Assembly (NCBI GenBank): GCA_003049465.1
Contig: PYSS01000041.1
Location: forward strand, 124,001 to 188,000
DNA: 64,000 bases
Direction of reading: 5' to 3'
DNA from: Magnaporthiopsis rhizophila
Lineage: Eukaryota > Ascomycota > Sordariomycetes > Magnaporthales > Magnaporthaceae
This document shows positions 32,187 through 43,044 of the stretch, piece by piece; the first letter of the stretch is position 1; each line of letters starts with the position of its first letter. Position numbers and translations under genes: made by a program. The notes under the pieces were generated by a model. It worked only from the letters and a program-made list of their open reading frames with translations. It was not told the origin of the DNA and made no database searches.

Positions 32187-32783
32187 ATGCATCTGTACTT
32201 CAGCTTTCGCCTCGTTTCTTTCTTCACCTACGTCAGCTTCGCCACTGCCCTGCCGGTGGCTGAATCCCCTCCCAACTCTCCCCGTCTCAATGCCCGTCAA
32301 ACCGCTACCGTTCCGCCCGGCGTTGACGTCGTTGCCGAAACCGATACCTGGTTCTTCTCCACCTCCATGTCGAGCTTCCTCTCCGCCTTGAACGCCAAAA
32401 AAAACCCTCCTTACCTCTTCTGGCCATCCCCGAGCGCCAACGCCTGCACTGGCGGCCCAGACCACCCTTGGGATTTCGACTACAAGCGGAGCTGCCAACG
32501 GCATGATTTCGGGTACGAGAACTACCGCGACCAGAAGCGGTTCTGCGAGGCGGGTAGAAAGAAAGATGGACGATCAGTCTTCCCGGGATTGAGGAGTTAT
32601 TGCGCGAGCAGGAAATGGTGGAAGAGGCCGCTGTGCTACACGACGACTGCGGCATACGTGACGGCGGTGAGGTTCAACAATCCGACATATAGTAGGGAGT
32701 GTTATCCCGATGGTCGCCGGGGGCTGGGAGGGTCGGGCAGGGACGCTTCGGGAAAATGTTTGCCGGGCGCAAAGTGTACCTAG
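32187..32783 (+). CDS. Secreted fungal phospholipase A2 (Phospholip_A2_3 type)
   Basis: A single exon of 198 aa. The frame is open upstream, but the ATG at 32187 gives a clean signal peptide (LVSFFTYVSFATALP, cleavage near residue 22) and a short Pro/Ser pro-region ending NARQ. The catalytic segment CQRHDFGYENYR carries the His106-Asp107 pair and the FGY/N-Y pattern of the fungal/bacterial 'RHD-GY' PLA2 group. There are eight Cys downstream of the pro-region, consistent with disulfides, and the C-terminus ends KCLPGAKCT. The family hydrolyses the sn-2 acyl ester of phospholipids with Ca2+. The gene sits alone among HET/NLR relics; whether that is functional or chance is not known. The sequence has no internal break. 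Confidence 0.88.
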   Translation: MHLYFSFRLVSFFTYVSFATALPVAESPPNSPRLNARQTATVPPGVDVVAETDTWFFSTSMSSFLSALNAKKNPPYLFWPSPSANACTGGPDHPWDFDYKRSCQRHDFGYENYRDQKRFCEAGRKKDGRSVFPGLRSYCASRKWWKRPLCYTTTAAYVTAVRFNNPTYSRECYPDGRRGLGGSGRDASGKCLPGAKCT

Positions 32784-32989
32784 AGCAACGGGGTTAGCTG
32801 ACCACGGCAAAGGCGGGCGTCAGGGACGGCGTGTACGGCAGGGACACAGTCACTTGTAGTGTCATTGGTATGGCGCAGTGGTGGATCAGACTGATCGCTG
32901 CCGTCCCGACTCCTTCGAAGGCGAGTTATAAACCGGCTTCATATATTGTAATCTGTCCGGGAGGCACCATTTCGCTTCCCATTCGTGGC

Positions 32990-33150
32990 CGGCCGGCTGG
33001 GATCCCATTTGCTCCCAGTACTAATCCGGCCCTCCTATGTTTTGGTACTGGGAACAATTTTGAGAAACTGGGATCCAGAGCGTCCGGAAACGGAAGTTTT
33101 CGCCTCCAAAAACGGACGCCCCCCGCTTCCCATTTGCTCCCAGCCAAACG
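32990..33150. repeat. Cluster of CTGGGA/TCCCAG repeats, possible foldback element remnant
   Basis: The 15-mer CCCATTTGCTCCCAG occurs at 33004-33018 and 33129-33143. TCCCAGTAC (33013-33021) is inverted as GTACTGGGA (33045-33053), and CTGGGATCC occurs at 32997-33005 and 33068-33076. The mix of direct and inverted short repeats in 160 bp suggests a decayed foldback or MITE-like insertion. No clear target-site duplication is seen. Confidence 0.45.
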
Positions 33151-33299
33151 TTCCTCTACGGTCCAACGGCCGTTTGCTGCGCCCTACCCTACACAACCAC
33201 TTATGTGGTCGGCTCGTCGCCGGAAAGCGGCGCTCGTTGTTAAATGCCGGAAGGGAGGCTCTTTGGCTCCCTCCGGCTGGCCCGCCGGTTCTGCACCAT

Positions 33300-33600
33300 G
33301 ATGGACATGATCGAGCTGCTGCTCTGGGAGCCGGGCCTCCAGGCCCTGCCTGCGAGACTCCAAGCGGGTGACCAAGGAGAAGGCGCGCAACATCACCCTG
33401 GGGCTCTACTAGGTCCTCCGCTTCCTCGCCTGGTTCTGCGTCCTCCACGCCGGCTCCAGGCCGGTCTGGCTCGTCACGGCTTGGTATCTTTGCAGGTACG
33501 TCAGCGGCTACCGCGCGTTTGCGCAAACGTACCCGCGCTTCGGCAGCTGGCGCGTCCTGATGGCGCTCTTCCTTTTCGACCACCGTCGGTGTTGCGGTGC
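33300..33600 (+). pseudogene. Possible membrane-protein gene relic with in-frame TAG
   Basis: From 33299 the plus strand reads a plausible protein, MDMIELLLWEPG. After a frame change comes SKRVTKEKARNITLGLY, a TAG stop at about 33412, then VLRFLAWFCVLHAGSRP and YVSGYRAFAQTYPRFGSW. The residues after the stop continue naturally in the same frame, which is why I read this as a broken gene rather than noise. I do not recognise the family. Confidence 0.3.
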
Positions 33601-34035
33601 TCGATTTGTGGTGTTCTGGCTGACCGTTTTAACGATGCGCAGGGCACCCGTGACGACACGGTGCGGCCTACTACCGCGACGATCGTGGAGGATGAGCTGC
33701 CGGACTGGACCACACAGCTCCGTCGACGGCGGCGTCGAGCTTTAGCGTCAAAATCCCGGCGGCAGACGCGCCGCAGGGCAATCCGCCTGCGCCGAGGAGA
33801 CTAGACTAACATCCCCGTTATTCTGGTCTGGTTGCAGCTGATTTTATACGATGGGTAGGGCCTGGGTAATTTGAGGGGTGGGCTAGGCTGCGTTGCCACG
33901 ATCGGTTGGGAGCGAGCATTTTGGGAGTGGGCTGGTTGCGTCGGTTGACAAGCAGCCGAGACGATGCAAATGTGAAGAGAGTGACCACTCTTGAATCGAA
34001 CTGTTGCTGCTCTCCCGCTTCATCTTCATCGTGCC

Positions 34036-36520
34036 TCAAACTACTTCGAACCTAAAGTATCCCTCGCCGCGGTCTCCCGGCTGCTTTTCGTCTGAGATTT
34101 GAGTGAGAAACTGGGTAAAACAGAGAAATGAGTTGATCCGTGGATAGTCCTCCACTTGTAGCTCCTTCCTGTAACGCAGAACCAGGCTCCGATCGATTAT
34201 TCCGTTGTGGTACGGGTCACCTGGGCGAAAGCGGTCGGAGCCTCCCGTCTTCGTATCCATTCTCCTTCTCATGATCTCGAAGCGAGGGTCGTTTGTGGCG
34301 GCCTGCTTTCGCCTCTCCATCGCCTCGATGACGGCCGTCACCAGCCCTCCCGTAGCATAACCCCTGGACTCAATGCTGTCTCCTTCATCCTGTCTGACAT
34401 CATCGTCGCCTTCAGGTGTAACAAAAAAACCCTTAGCGGCGGCTTCAGAGTCGAGTGCATCCTGCCATTTATCTTCCACGCAGAAGCGACCAAGCCTCCG
34501 GTACTCGCCCGGCTTCGAATGTGTCGGTGTCAATATCAGGCCCTCCAAACTCAACCCCTGCCAAGTGAGAACGAGCTCGAAGGGAGCAAGGTGAACCGTT
34601 GCAGCTCGGATAAGCGCGCTCGTTTCTTTGTCGTCCCACCAGACCATTGTAGGCACCTCCGTCAGCATGCCCACATCGTCCTCAAGCCTTCGGTCTAGCT
34701 TGGCGTCAAATCTGGTTACCCAACCGTCCACCGTTTCCTTGCCAGTCAACGACGACACGAGTGCTTCCACCAGTGGGCCTTCGAGCCGAAGGGAGCCACT
34801 AACAACCCGGCCGTACGGGTCGGAAGCCTTGGAGAGCTGCACGCTGGCATCGATCACCTCAGATAGCCCTTCGCTGTACCTGTAATAGTCTGAGGGACCG
34901 AGGTAACATCTGGTGTCCACACAGGCCCACGACCAAGACGGTGCAGTGTAAGAGAGCGACTTCTGTGGAAGACCATGTTCTTGGGCCATCCAAAGGAGGC
35001 CCTGGCGTAGTCGGAAACTCCACAGACCGGCAAGGTACGTCGTGTTGTTCCATATTCGGCCAAACTCGGCAGCCAAGCCGGCCACGGCCACCAGCTTATC
35101 TGAGAACCTGGTCAGGCGCCTTCCGGAGTACTTGTTGACGAGCTGGCACCAGGTATCGCCGCAAAACGAGTTGTTTTCCGCATGCAGCTCCGTCAAGCGG
35201 CGGTGGAGCGGCGTGGCGGTATGCACAGGGTCGTAGTGAATTATCCCCATGGGCATTGTTTCGGAGCCCTCAAGATCATAGCACTGCCAATACAGTTCGT
35301 CATGTGCGAAGAATAAAACCCGTGGCGCGAGCGTCAGCTCTTGGAAGACCCATGCCCTTTTCAGGATTTCCAACTCCCCAGATTTGATATTCGAATCGTA
35401 GGTCGATGCAAGGCACTGGTCTTCGCCGGGCCCTGTCTGGATCACGCACGGCACAACGGATAATGGATCTCGGGGGTAGAACAAGCCGCCTGTGGCGTCA
35501 AGGGACGCAGCCGCGCAAATGTTGAGAAACGAATGCTTGTAAACCTGGAGCATTTTTACGGATTCGGTCTCCCAATCGCTGGTGGAATCCTGGATGATGC
35601 AGAGCGAATCGATCCAAAGGTAGGGTATTCCGAGTTTCCTGGTTATCAGGACCGCGTCTCTGAACGTTTTGGGCAGCGCGTCAAGCTGTATTCCCTGACA
35701 AAACGACTTGTACCCCTGGCGGAGCAGCCGCGTTGGCTCGATGTCTCCCCACCGATGGCTGAGGGTAGTGTACAGCGGGATGGGCAGGGCTCCCGCCACA
35801 ATGTCCTGGGTCTCGCACACTCTGACTTGTGAGTCACCTGCGCTGCCTACGGCAAGGAACCGTTTCGGCAACTCGCTGATCGGAGGGGGATTCGAGCTGC
35901 GTTGCTGGCGTGCGCTCCGGCAACTGGGATGATTATTGGCGCAGCAGCTAACCCAGTTGGCTATTTGGACCCAACTCTCTTCGCTTTGCGTGCTTGTCGA
36001 GTGGAAGAATTTCATCGCTCGAATTTCTAGGGTGAGGCGAGTATCAGAACTACTGTCGCTTGCCGTAGAATGGCTGCAAGCAGCCGGAAAGAAACGTGGG
36101 TTCCTCACCGGAAGCATCTTTGAACCGGAAATCGATAGAGCCGAGATCTGAGCCGCTCGCGCCGCCCCGGAGGAGAATAATAGAGATGCCGGTGCCGCTG
36201 TAGTGGCGTATTACCACGTGAAGCGACTCTGAAGCCGCCTTGAGTCCGTCAAGTACCTCCTGCTTGGCGACCAGACCCTGGAGTTTGCAGCAGAGGTGGC
36301 ATCTCTTCTCGGCTACCGAGCGGTTCAACCGCCCACGGGTGTGGAATTCCAGAACCTGGCTTCGTTTGGGCTGGCCCACAAGGCGAGAAATTTGTTGACA
36401 CGTCTCGCAAAGGCGGTGGAAGCTGATGCTAGTCGGTGCCTGTACGGGTGTGGACTCGTCGGGCGATGGAGCGGCGGTCTCTCCTGCGGTCAACGACTGC
36501 GTCCGTTTCCGCTTAGGCAT
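34036..36520 (-). CDS. HET-domain (heterokaryon incompatibility) protein 1
   Basis: Two exons on the minus strand (36520-36109 and 36026-34036; intron 82 bp, codon G|AA) give 800 aa. The N-terminal ~135 residues include a Cys-rich, zinc-binding-like patch (RLCETCQQI, CHLCCKL). The HET domain begins near residue 226 (TTLSHRWGD) with the family blocks WIDSLCIIQDS and, further on, RAWVFQELTLAPRVLFF. A long C-terminal region follows with SWSWACVDTR, common in this family. HET proteins trigger regulated cell death or growth inhibition when activated in allorecognition; some are free-standing, others are fused to NLRs. The gene looks intact. It shares strand with the caspase-like gene 460 bp upstream of its start. 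Confidence 0.93.
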
Positions 36521-36980
36521 GGTCAGATGCGACTACCGCAATTCGGCACCAAGAAGTGATGATTTGAGGATCAATAATATCCTGCGATGCTTGCACAAGG
36601 ACCACAGTGGACGGCTGGTAACGATGGAAGTTGACAAGCTGACAGAAATACTTACCCAGGCAGCAGTTGCGTCTGCTCCTTGGGCGGTGTGGCCTGACCG
36701 ATTAATCAGGAAGCGCTATACGAAAGAGAGAAGTGACCTTGACGGAAATGCCTTTGAACCGACAGGGGATTTTCTCTAGCTTTTCTACTACGGCCTCCAA
36801 CCTCGAACGCGAATACGCAACCACAGCATCGGCATACTTTTGCCCGGCAGACGAAATAGCTTACGGGTTATGGCGTGTTTGTTCCACAAGCGTTTAAACC
36901 ATTTTTTCTGGCCATTATCCGTCGAGGCGAAAGGAAACAATTGTTTGCGCGCTCAGCGGCAGGCACCGCAGCACCGCCGG
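36521..36980. other. Spacer between HET 1 and the caspase-like gene
   Basis: A 460-bp spacer between two minus-strand genes. It holds the HET 1 promoter and the caspase-like gene's 3' end. No gene is seen. Confidence 0.5.
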
Positions 36981-38006
36981 TCAGCCTTCTCCGAGCCAGG
37001 AGTTGAGCGGTGGGTCGTCGAGGATTTCCGCCGTCGAGGTTCCCGGCTGGACCTCTCCGATCCTCACCCGAGCCAGCACATCCTTGGTGTGAACACGCCT
37101 GTCGAGCTCAAAGTTCAGCGGCATGATCAGGTACTCGGCTCCCTTCTGGACTCCGTGGAAGCGCCCGCCCGCCAGCGTAACCCGCTTCTTGTGCTTCTCG
37201 ACCGACTGCACAGGCGCCGCATAAACCCTGGGCCGGTGCGTAGGGCCGAAGAAGAAGCGGTCGCTGTCCTCCTTGTCGTCGGCGTCGTCGTCGCCGCGGA
37301 TCGCGCCGCTCGAGTGGCAGCAGTCGAGCACCACCGTCAGCACCGCCCCTACGGCGACTATATCCTGCAATAGCGCGCCGAGCTCGACATCGCGCAGGTA
37401 GCGGCCCGTGGGCGCGGCGTCTGCCGGCATCAAGGAGTGATCGACGGCGTCGCTGCTTTTCTTCTTGAGGGCGGCAAACACCGTCGTCGCCTGCCCGCCG
37501 TGGCCCGAGTAGTGCACAAGCACCAGGTGGTTTCGCTTGGCATAGCTCGGCACCTCGGCCAAGGCCCTGACTATGTTGGCGTACGTCGGCTCCTCGTGCT
37601 CGCTCTTGTCTGGCAGCGCAAATTTGTAGTCGCGGCCCTCTGTCTCGACCGGCGCCAGGAGCAGCTTGATGTTGTTGGGATCCATCTTCACTGTTTCCAA
37701 ATAATGCTTAACCCCTAGCGCGTCCTTGACGCATTCCCTGAGGTCCCCGGGTCCCGTGAGCTCGTGGCCCGACGCCGATACCCGCTTCCTGTTCTTCCAC
37801 GAGCCTTTGTATGTATACCGATCGATGCCGATAATGATCGCCCACTTCACGCGAGGCTCTGCGACCTCAGGTGCCACGTCCTCGCCGAGTCGGTCACTTG
37901 ATGGCGTTGCCGGATGCGCTTTGGGAGCCGTGCTTGTTTTCTTGGCCGGGAAGTGCTGCCTCAGCACGCCGAAAACGACCAGAGCGAATATGAGAACGTA
38001 AATCAT
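36981..38006 (-). CDS. Caspase-like (C14/metacaspase-type) peptidase with N-terminal membrane anchor
   Basis: A single exon of 341 aa from the ATG at 38006; a longer open frame to 38150 exists, but this start gives a hydrophobic anchor at residues 2-15 (IYVLIFALVVFGVL). The caspase fold begins at ~53 (VKWAIIIGIDRY). The catalytic dyad is present: His169 in HYSGHGGQ and Cys230 in LDCCHSSG, with the YANIV segment between. An acidic loop (DDDADDKED, ~239-247) follows and then a short C-terminal all-beta-like tail (VTLAGGRFHGVQKGAEY). Fungal relatives that I recall are often longer after this tail, so the C-terminus may be truncated. Such clan CD peptidases act in proteolytic signalling or cell death; the substrate is unknown. 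The gene is divergent from a decayed TPR-CHAT gene and upstream of HET 1. Confidence 0.85.
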   Translation of the reverse strand: MIYVLIFALVVFGVLRQHFPAKKTSTAPKAHPATPSSDRLGEDVAPEVAEPRVKWAIIIGIDRYTYKGSWKNRKRVSASGHELTGPGDLRECVKDALGVKHYLETVKMDPNNIKLLLAPVETEGRDYKFALPDKSEHEEPTYANIVRALAEVPSYAKRNHLVLVHYSGHGGQATTVFAALKKKSSDAVDHSLMPADAAPTGRYLRDVELGALLQDIVAVGAVLTVVLDCCHSSGAIRGDDDADDKEDSDRFFFGPTHRPRVYAAPVQSVEKHKKRVTLAGGRFHGVQKGAEYLIMPLNFELDRRVHTKDVLARVRIGEVQPGTSTAEILDDPPLNSWLGEG

Positions 38007-38559
38007 GGCGTCTTTCCGTCTACAAAAGTGGTGAGATGATCGGATGCTGCAGCCAGCGGGGTCAATGCTAGTTTCGGCACAAGGAACGGATATGGGGAGC
38101 CAGCTGGCTGCCTTTATCATCGACAGGGGGTCTCTCGGGCAGACGGTCACGGTCCACCTAAAAGTGCACTTTTCTTATTCTATTTTCTTCATTGTTGCGA
38201 GCCGCACCATGTTATGCTCCAGCCCTGAGGCCTCCGCCCGCTTGTTGGGGCGGGCTACGGCGCTTGGCACAGAGGTCGGGACGTCTGATGCACCCCGTGT
38301 ACGCCATGTGTCCAACGAGAACGACATCCCCCAGGTCTGCCCAGACCCAGGCTCTTATTGGCTGTAGCATGTGCCGAAACCTTGGACCGAGTTTAGGCAG
38401 CCTACCCTCAATCACACCGTCCATACCGCGCCACTTTGATGCTCGAGGGAGTCACCAGCCTCATCATCTCGAACATCACGGCATCTGCTGCCAAACCTTT
38501 TGCACGCCGCTCCGAACCTCAGGGAACAGACATCGAAGCAACGCTCGAGCGCCATCGTC
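38007..38559. promoter_or_regulatory. Shared divergent promoter region, caspase-like / TPR-CHAT
   Basis: The ATGs of the two clan CD peptidase genes (caspase-like at 38006, minus; TPR-CHAT relic at 38560, plus) face away from each other across 553 bp, so they would share regulatory DNA. I see no specific operator motif. The inference rests on layout only. Confidence 0.4.
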
Positions 38560-41500
38560 ATGGCTTCGGAGCCCCCAAGCGACGACTTCAGCGCGATGCT
38601 GAGCGGCATGGGGGGCGCAGCCCGGCGCGCCATCTTGAGGCACGTTCTCAGCACGACCCAGGCGGTTGAGCACTTTTCCAGCGTGGCGGGCGAAGAGCTG
38701 CGTCAATTTGCGGCAGCGCTTGAGGACGACCCGAGCTCCCAGGTGATGGCGTCCGCGGCACGGCGCGCCGTCTTCGAACGCGAGCTTGAAACGAGATCCA
38801 GTGGACGGAGGAAGTTTGGTTTGCGTGCTTGCTGGGCATGATGGAAGCGAGTGGCCAGATCTGGTCGTTTCTGGTCGACGGGCTCCATGCCCTTCATCAT
38901 GGCATTCAACAGAGACTTGGCTGATCTCGGCGAACGCCACGAATTATATAGCGTTTTACTACAGCGCGAGGGCTCCCTTGTAACAGCCGTTTCTTGCCTA
39001 GAACAGCATGACCAACAGGAAGGCTCGGTCCAGCAATTCCTTGGTAACTGGTTCGACGAAATTGTTACCCTGACCAATGGCTTCGATACCGGTAAGTTCA
39101 CCCGTCAATTCATTGATGAAGTAAGTTGACAGCGGAATTGAGCATAGATGCTGACTTGGGCAAATACCTCGCCTTTAGAATCCTACGAGTATGCAGTCTC
39201 CTATCACGAGAAGCGAATAGCCGACTTGGATGATGGCTGGCGGCGGTTCACGCCCCAGTGCTCCCTGAGGAACATCAAATGGCGCCTGTATCAGCAGGCC
39301 AAACTGAATCCACCTCGGAGCAGCTATAGAAGCGGCCGGGAAGGTTGTTTCCACCGCATCCCAGGGCCCGAACGTTGCAAGGAAGCCCGACGCACTTTTT
39401 ATGCTCGGCAGGAGACTGGCATGGCGCTGCGTCATGCAGCCATCCCCTGAAGAAAAAGACCTTAGCTATGCCATAAGGTGCCTGGAGGAAGCCGCCGACG
39501 GGCTGGCATCGCCCTGCCGCCAGGAGCATTGTCTGGGCTATCTTTCCGCCCTGCTTTATTGCGGGTACAAGCTGGTTGGAACACCCGGTGACTTGCGCGA
39601 AGCAGTGGCTAGTGCGGAGCGCTCCCGGGACCTCATCCTAAGCGGTAGCGATGGTAGCAGGCATGATGAATTTTGGCCAATCAGATGTTGCGTCTCGCCG
39701 ACTCGATAGTCGAGGCGACGGCGAAGCAAGGCCCAGGCTACCATGCAGCACAACATGGACGTAATCAAGGAGGCGTCGGAACTGGTGCCGCCGGGCCCCA
39801 AGTGCCGCTACATGGCGGTGGCGTACATCGACTCTTTCATCTGCATGTTCGCCTCACTGGAGACCTGGACCTTCTGAACCGCGCGGTCGAGTTCCAGTCT
39901 CGGTTTGAGTGGCCAGAAAGCAAATTCCCGGCCTTCAACAACTCCTACTGGAACGCTCTAGCAGTCCTTTTGCACGAGCGGCACCTCCGTACCGGCGCGG
40001 CGAAAGACGTATTCGACGCTACCGCCGCGGCCCGGAAGGCACTCGCGGCCTTGGACGAGGGCCATCTAAACATTGGCCCTGAGCTCGAATCAATACTAAA
40101 CACTGACGTTCGGCTCGCGTCAATGTCAAGCCTGGCCAACATGCTGTACTAGCAGTCTTACGTAGACCGCATGCTGCCCGATGCGGAAAACAAGGCCAAG
40201 CAGCGACAGGACATGGACGAAGCCGTGCGGCTTCTGTTGGAGTGCGTAAAGATGTCACCGGCGAACAGTCAGCAAAAGGGTGTTTACGCGCACCTTCTGT
40301 CGATGATTTTTAAAGCAGAGCTCAGGCTATTCCCCGGCGCCCGAGGAGATGTTCGAATGCATGTGCCAGGCGGCTGACCTGGCTGAGTACGCCGTGATGT
40401 CGACGTCCGAGGGCGATGCCAACCACATCATGTACTGCCACAACCTTGCCGAGATCCAGGCAATACTGGCCATCGACACGCCGGGCTTGGCGGCCACCAT
40501 CTCGGAGATCCAGGCCACGGCGCACGCCACCTCCGACATGGGCCAGGAGAAGCCTTCTCGCCTCATCAACCTCGGACAGCACCTGATGAGACGGTTCCGC
40601 CTACTAGGGACCGGGGCTAACGTAGACGGCGCAATCGACGCCTACGAAAGCTGCATGCAATACAACTCTACGGCAGGGACGTTGAAGCTGGTGAAGAGCG
40701 CTCTCATGGCGGCCAAGCTGTTGGTGAAACACAAGGCCGACTTCCGGCGTGCCGATGGGCTTCTCTGGGGGGCCGTTGCGCAGCTTCGGCGCGTTAGCCC
40801 GCGCTCCCTGCACCAAGCCGATCAGCAGCAGATGGTGCGCCGCTTTGCGGGCCTGGCAACGTTGGCGCGGCGGCAACGGCGCTAGAGGTCGGCGCCGAGC
40901 CCGGCGATGCCCTGGCCCTGCTCGAGGAGGGCCGGGGCATCATCCTAGGGCTCCTCTTCGAGGTCCGCTCCGACGTCGCCGCCCTGCGCGCCAACCCATA
41001 GTACGCCGCCGACGCGGACGAGTTTGAGCGTCTCCGGGACGCGCTGGACACGCGGGACCCGGGCGACGCAAGGGCCGGATTCGCTGCCGCGGCGGCTTCT
41101 TTATCCGCGGACAGCGACACGGACATGCGCTCCTTTTCTGAGCTGCCACGGCGAGAGCAACTCGTAGAGGAGTTCGATGCCCTGACAGAAACGATCCAGG
41201 GCTTCGAGGCTTCGAGGACTTCATTCGGACTCCGCACGTCGCCGGGCTACAGAGCGCCGCGGCGGGCGGCCAATCGTGGTTTTGAACGGCAGCAAGCTCC
41301 GGTGTGACGCCCTCATCGTCCACCACGACCGCGACGTCGATCTGGCGCTGCCGGTGTTGACCCGGCTGGAGTAGGTTGAAGGAAGCAGGGCGGCGCTGGC
41401 CGAGAAGGACAGCAAGGGCAAGGGAAAGGAGATGGAGGAGTTGCCCCGCGTGTGGTGGATTCCAACCGGCCAGCTGTGCTTGCTCCTCATCCACGCCGCA

Positions 41501-42290
41501 GGGCGCTACGGGCCAGGGGCGGCGCCGTCGGACACGCTGCTGGAGCGTGTCCTATCATCGTATAGCCCGTCCATCAAGGCACTGCTATTCGTACAGCGCA
41601 ACCGGCGGCGAGGATCGGCCCAAACTGCCGAGAGGAACCAAGTCCGGACAAATTCGCAGCTCAAGGCGCTGGTCGTCGCCATGGAAGAGACCAAAGGCCT
41701 CGGCACCCTGGCGGCCGCCAGAGTCGAGGCCAAGACCGTCTGCAAGGAGCTGAACTCGCTATGCCCAACCCCCCGTCAACCGAAGCTGCCACGATCCTCA
41801 TGGAGCCGGAGGAGGCGGCGGTGATTGGGCTGCTGCGCGACGCCAGCATTCTCCACTTTGCCGGCCACGGCCGGTCCGACCCGACTGGCAGGAGGCGCCC
41901 TTCACGGTCGCCGACGTCATGGACGAGTTCCGGCGGCACGAGCGCCCGCGCTGCTTCCTGGCCTACCTGTCCGCCTTCCTGACGGGCAGCAGCCACGCCA
42001 AGAGGCTGAGCGACGAAGGGCTTGCACCTGATGAGCGCCTTTCCAGCTGGCCGGGTTCCAGCACGTCATCGGCTCGCTGTGGGAGGTGTCGGACGACTGC
42101 TGCGTCGGCGTCGCCCGCAGCGTCTACGCCGGCCTCGCCCGCGGCCTCGGCTCGGACAGGGCCGTGGTCCGCAGCCTGCGCGACGGCGTGTGGGGTGTGC
42201 GCAACTCCAACAGGCCGCGCGACGGCGTCGTCTTCCGAGGCCGGCACCAAGGACGGACACTCCATCTCGGACCGTGCTGCGAGGTGTAAG
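38560..42290 (+). pseudogene. TPR-CHAT peptidase pseudogene
   Basis: From an ATG at 38560 (MASEPPSDDFSAMLSGM) the plus strand reads a helical/TPR protein in broken frames: FLGNWFDEIVTLTNGF, then a still recognisable intron (39092-39178) leading to ESYEYAVSYHEKRIADL. TPR-like units follow (LNRAVEFQSRF, EAVRLLLECVKMSP, DGAIDAYESCMQYN), then GDALALLEEGRGIILGLL, a hallmark of the segment before CHAT domains. The CHAT domain follows: RVWWIPTGQL, ILHFAGHG with the catalytic-type His, FLAYLSAFLTGSS and VIGSLWEVSDDC. In-frame TAG codons lie at about 40150, 41000 and 41372, plus several frameshifts. Where the family has the catalytic Cys (YLSAC) this copy codes Phe. CHAT proteases are caspase-related; this copy should be inactive. 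Confidence 0.8.
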
Positions 42291-43044
42291 CTTTGGTACG
42301 GGGACAATCCGAGGGTCTGGGCTGCGTATATTCACACAGGTCCTTGAAGCAGACAGTCCTGTATGTCCAGCTGTCACCCTCCTCTACGCTTTTACTCGTA
42401 TTTATAACCTTGGAAGGCCCGGGACTTGATGTCCGTATCCAATGTGAAGTTCGCGATGCGGGTGCCCGGGTGGATGCAAACCACCGTGACCCTGACGGCC
42501 CATGTCCCTGCGGGAAGCCGCGATGGGGCGGGACCTTGGGTGCGTGCAGTCCGCAAGAGAAGTGTCATTGATATTGCCCAAGATTGAGGTGTTTTAGTGG
42601 TTACTTTGGTACTAATTGCTAGCCGAATCGCTTGCCTAGTAACAGTAGACAGGCTCGATCATGCGTGATATTGATGATGTTGACCACCAGAGCCGTTGTC
42701 AAGCTCGAAAAGGCATTGAGAAAATACTTGGTCGGCATCTGTGGGAGGTGAATGCAGGCTACACTATCCTGGAGCGAGTTGGCATAGGTATGTTCGAAAT
42801 GTAGGGAAACGGACGCGGAGTCCGTAAAAGGTTGTGTTAAACCTATTACAAGGTCACGATAACAGCGAGGTTCAGATAGGAGGCGTCCGACACGTGATTT
42901 CCAGTCCTGTCATCGGTCGGGCACAACCCCAGGACGCCGGGCTTTCCAGCCCTGCCCAACAGCTCTGGAGGGGTTCTGAGTCCACGACGGGCCCCTTCGA
43001 CAAGCCAACCCAGCATTAGCGCCACGCCGGGAACCGTAGGGACA
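42291..43044. other. Accessory-island spacer
   Basis: About 750 bp between the CHAT relic and HET 2. No convincing frame or RNA. The last part is the HET 2 promoter. Confidence 0.45.

Noticed and set aside
32860..32935. tRNA-like GGCGCAGTGGT near a TATAAA
   Set aside because: No T arm and no acceptor pairing could be drawn around it.
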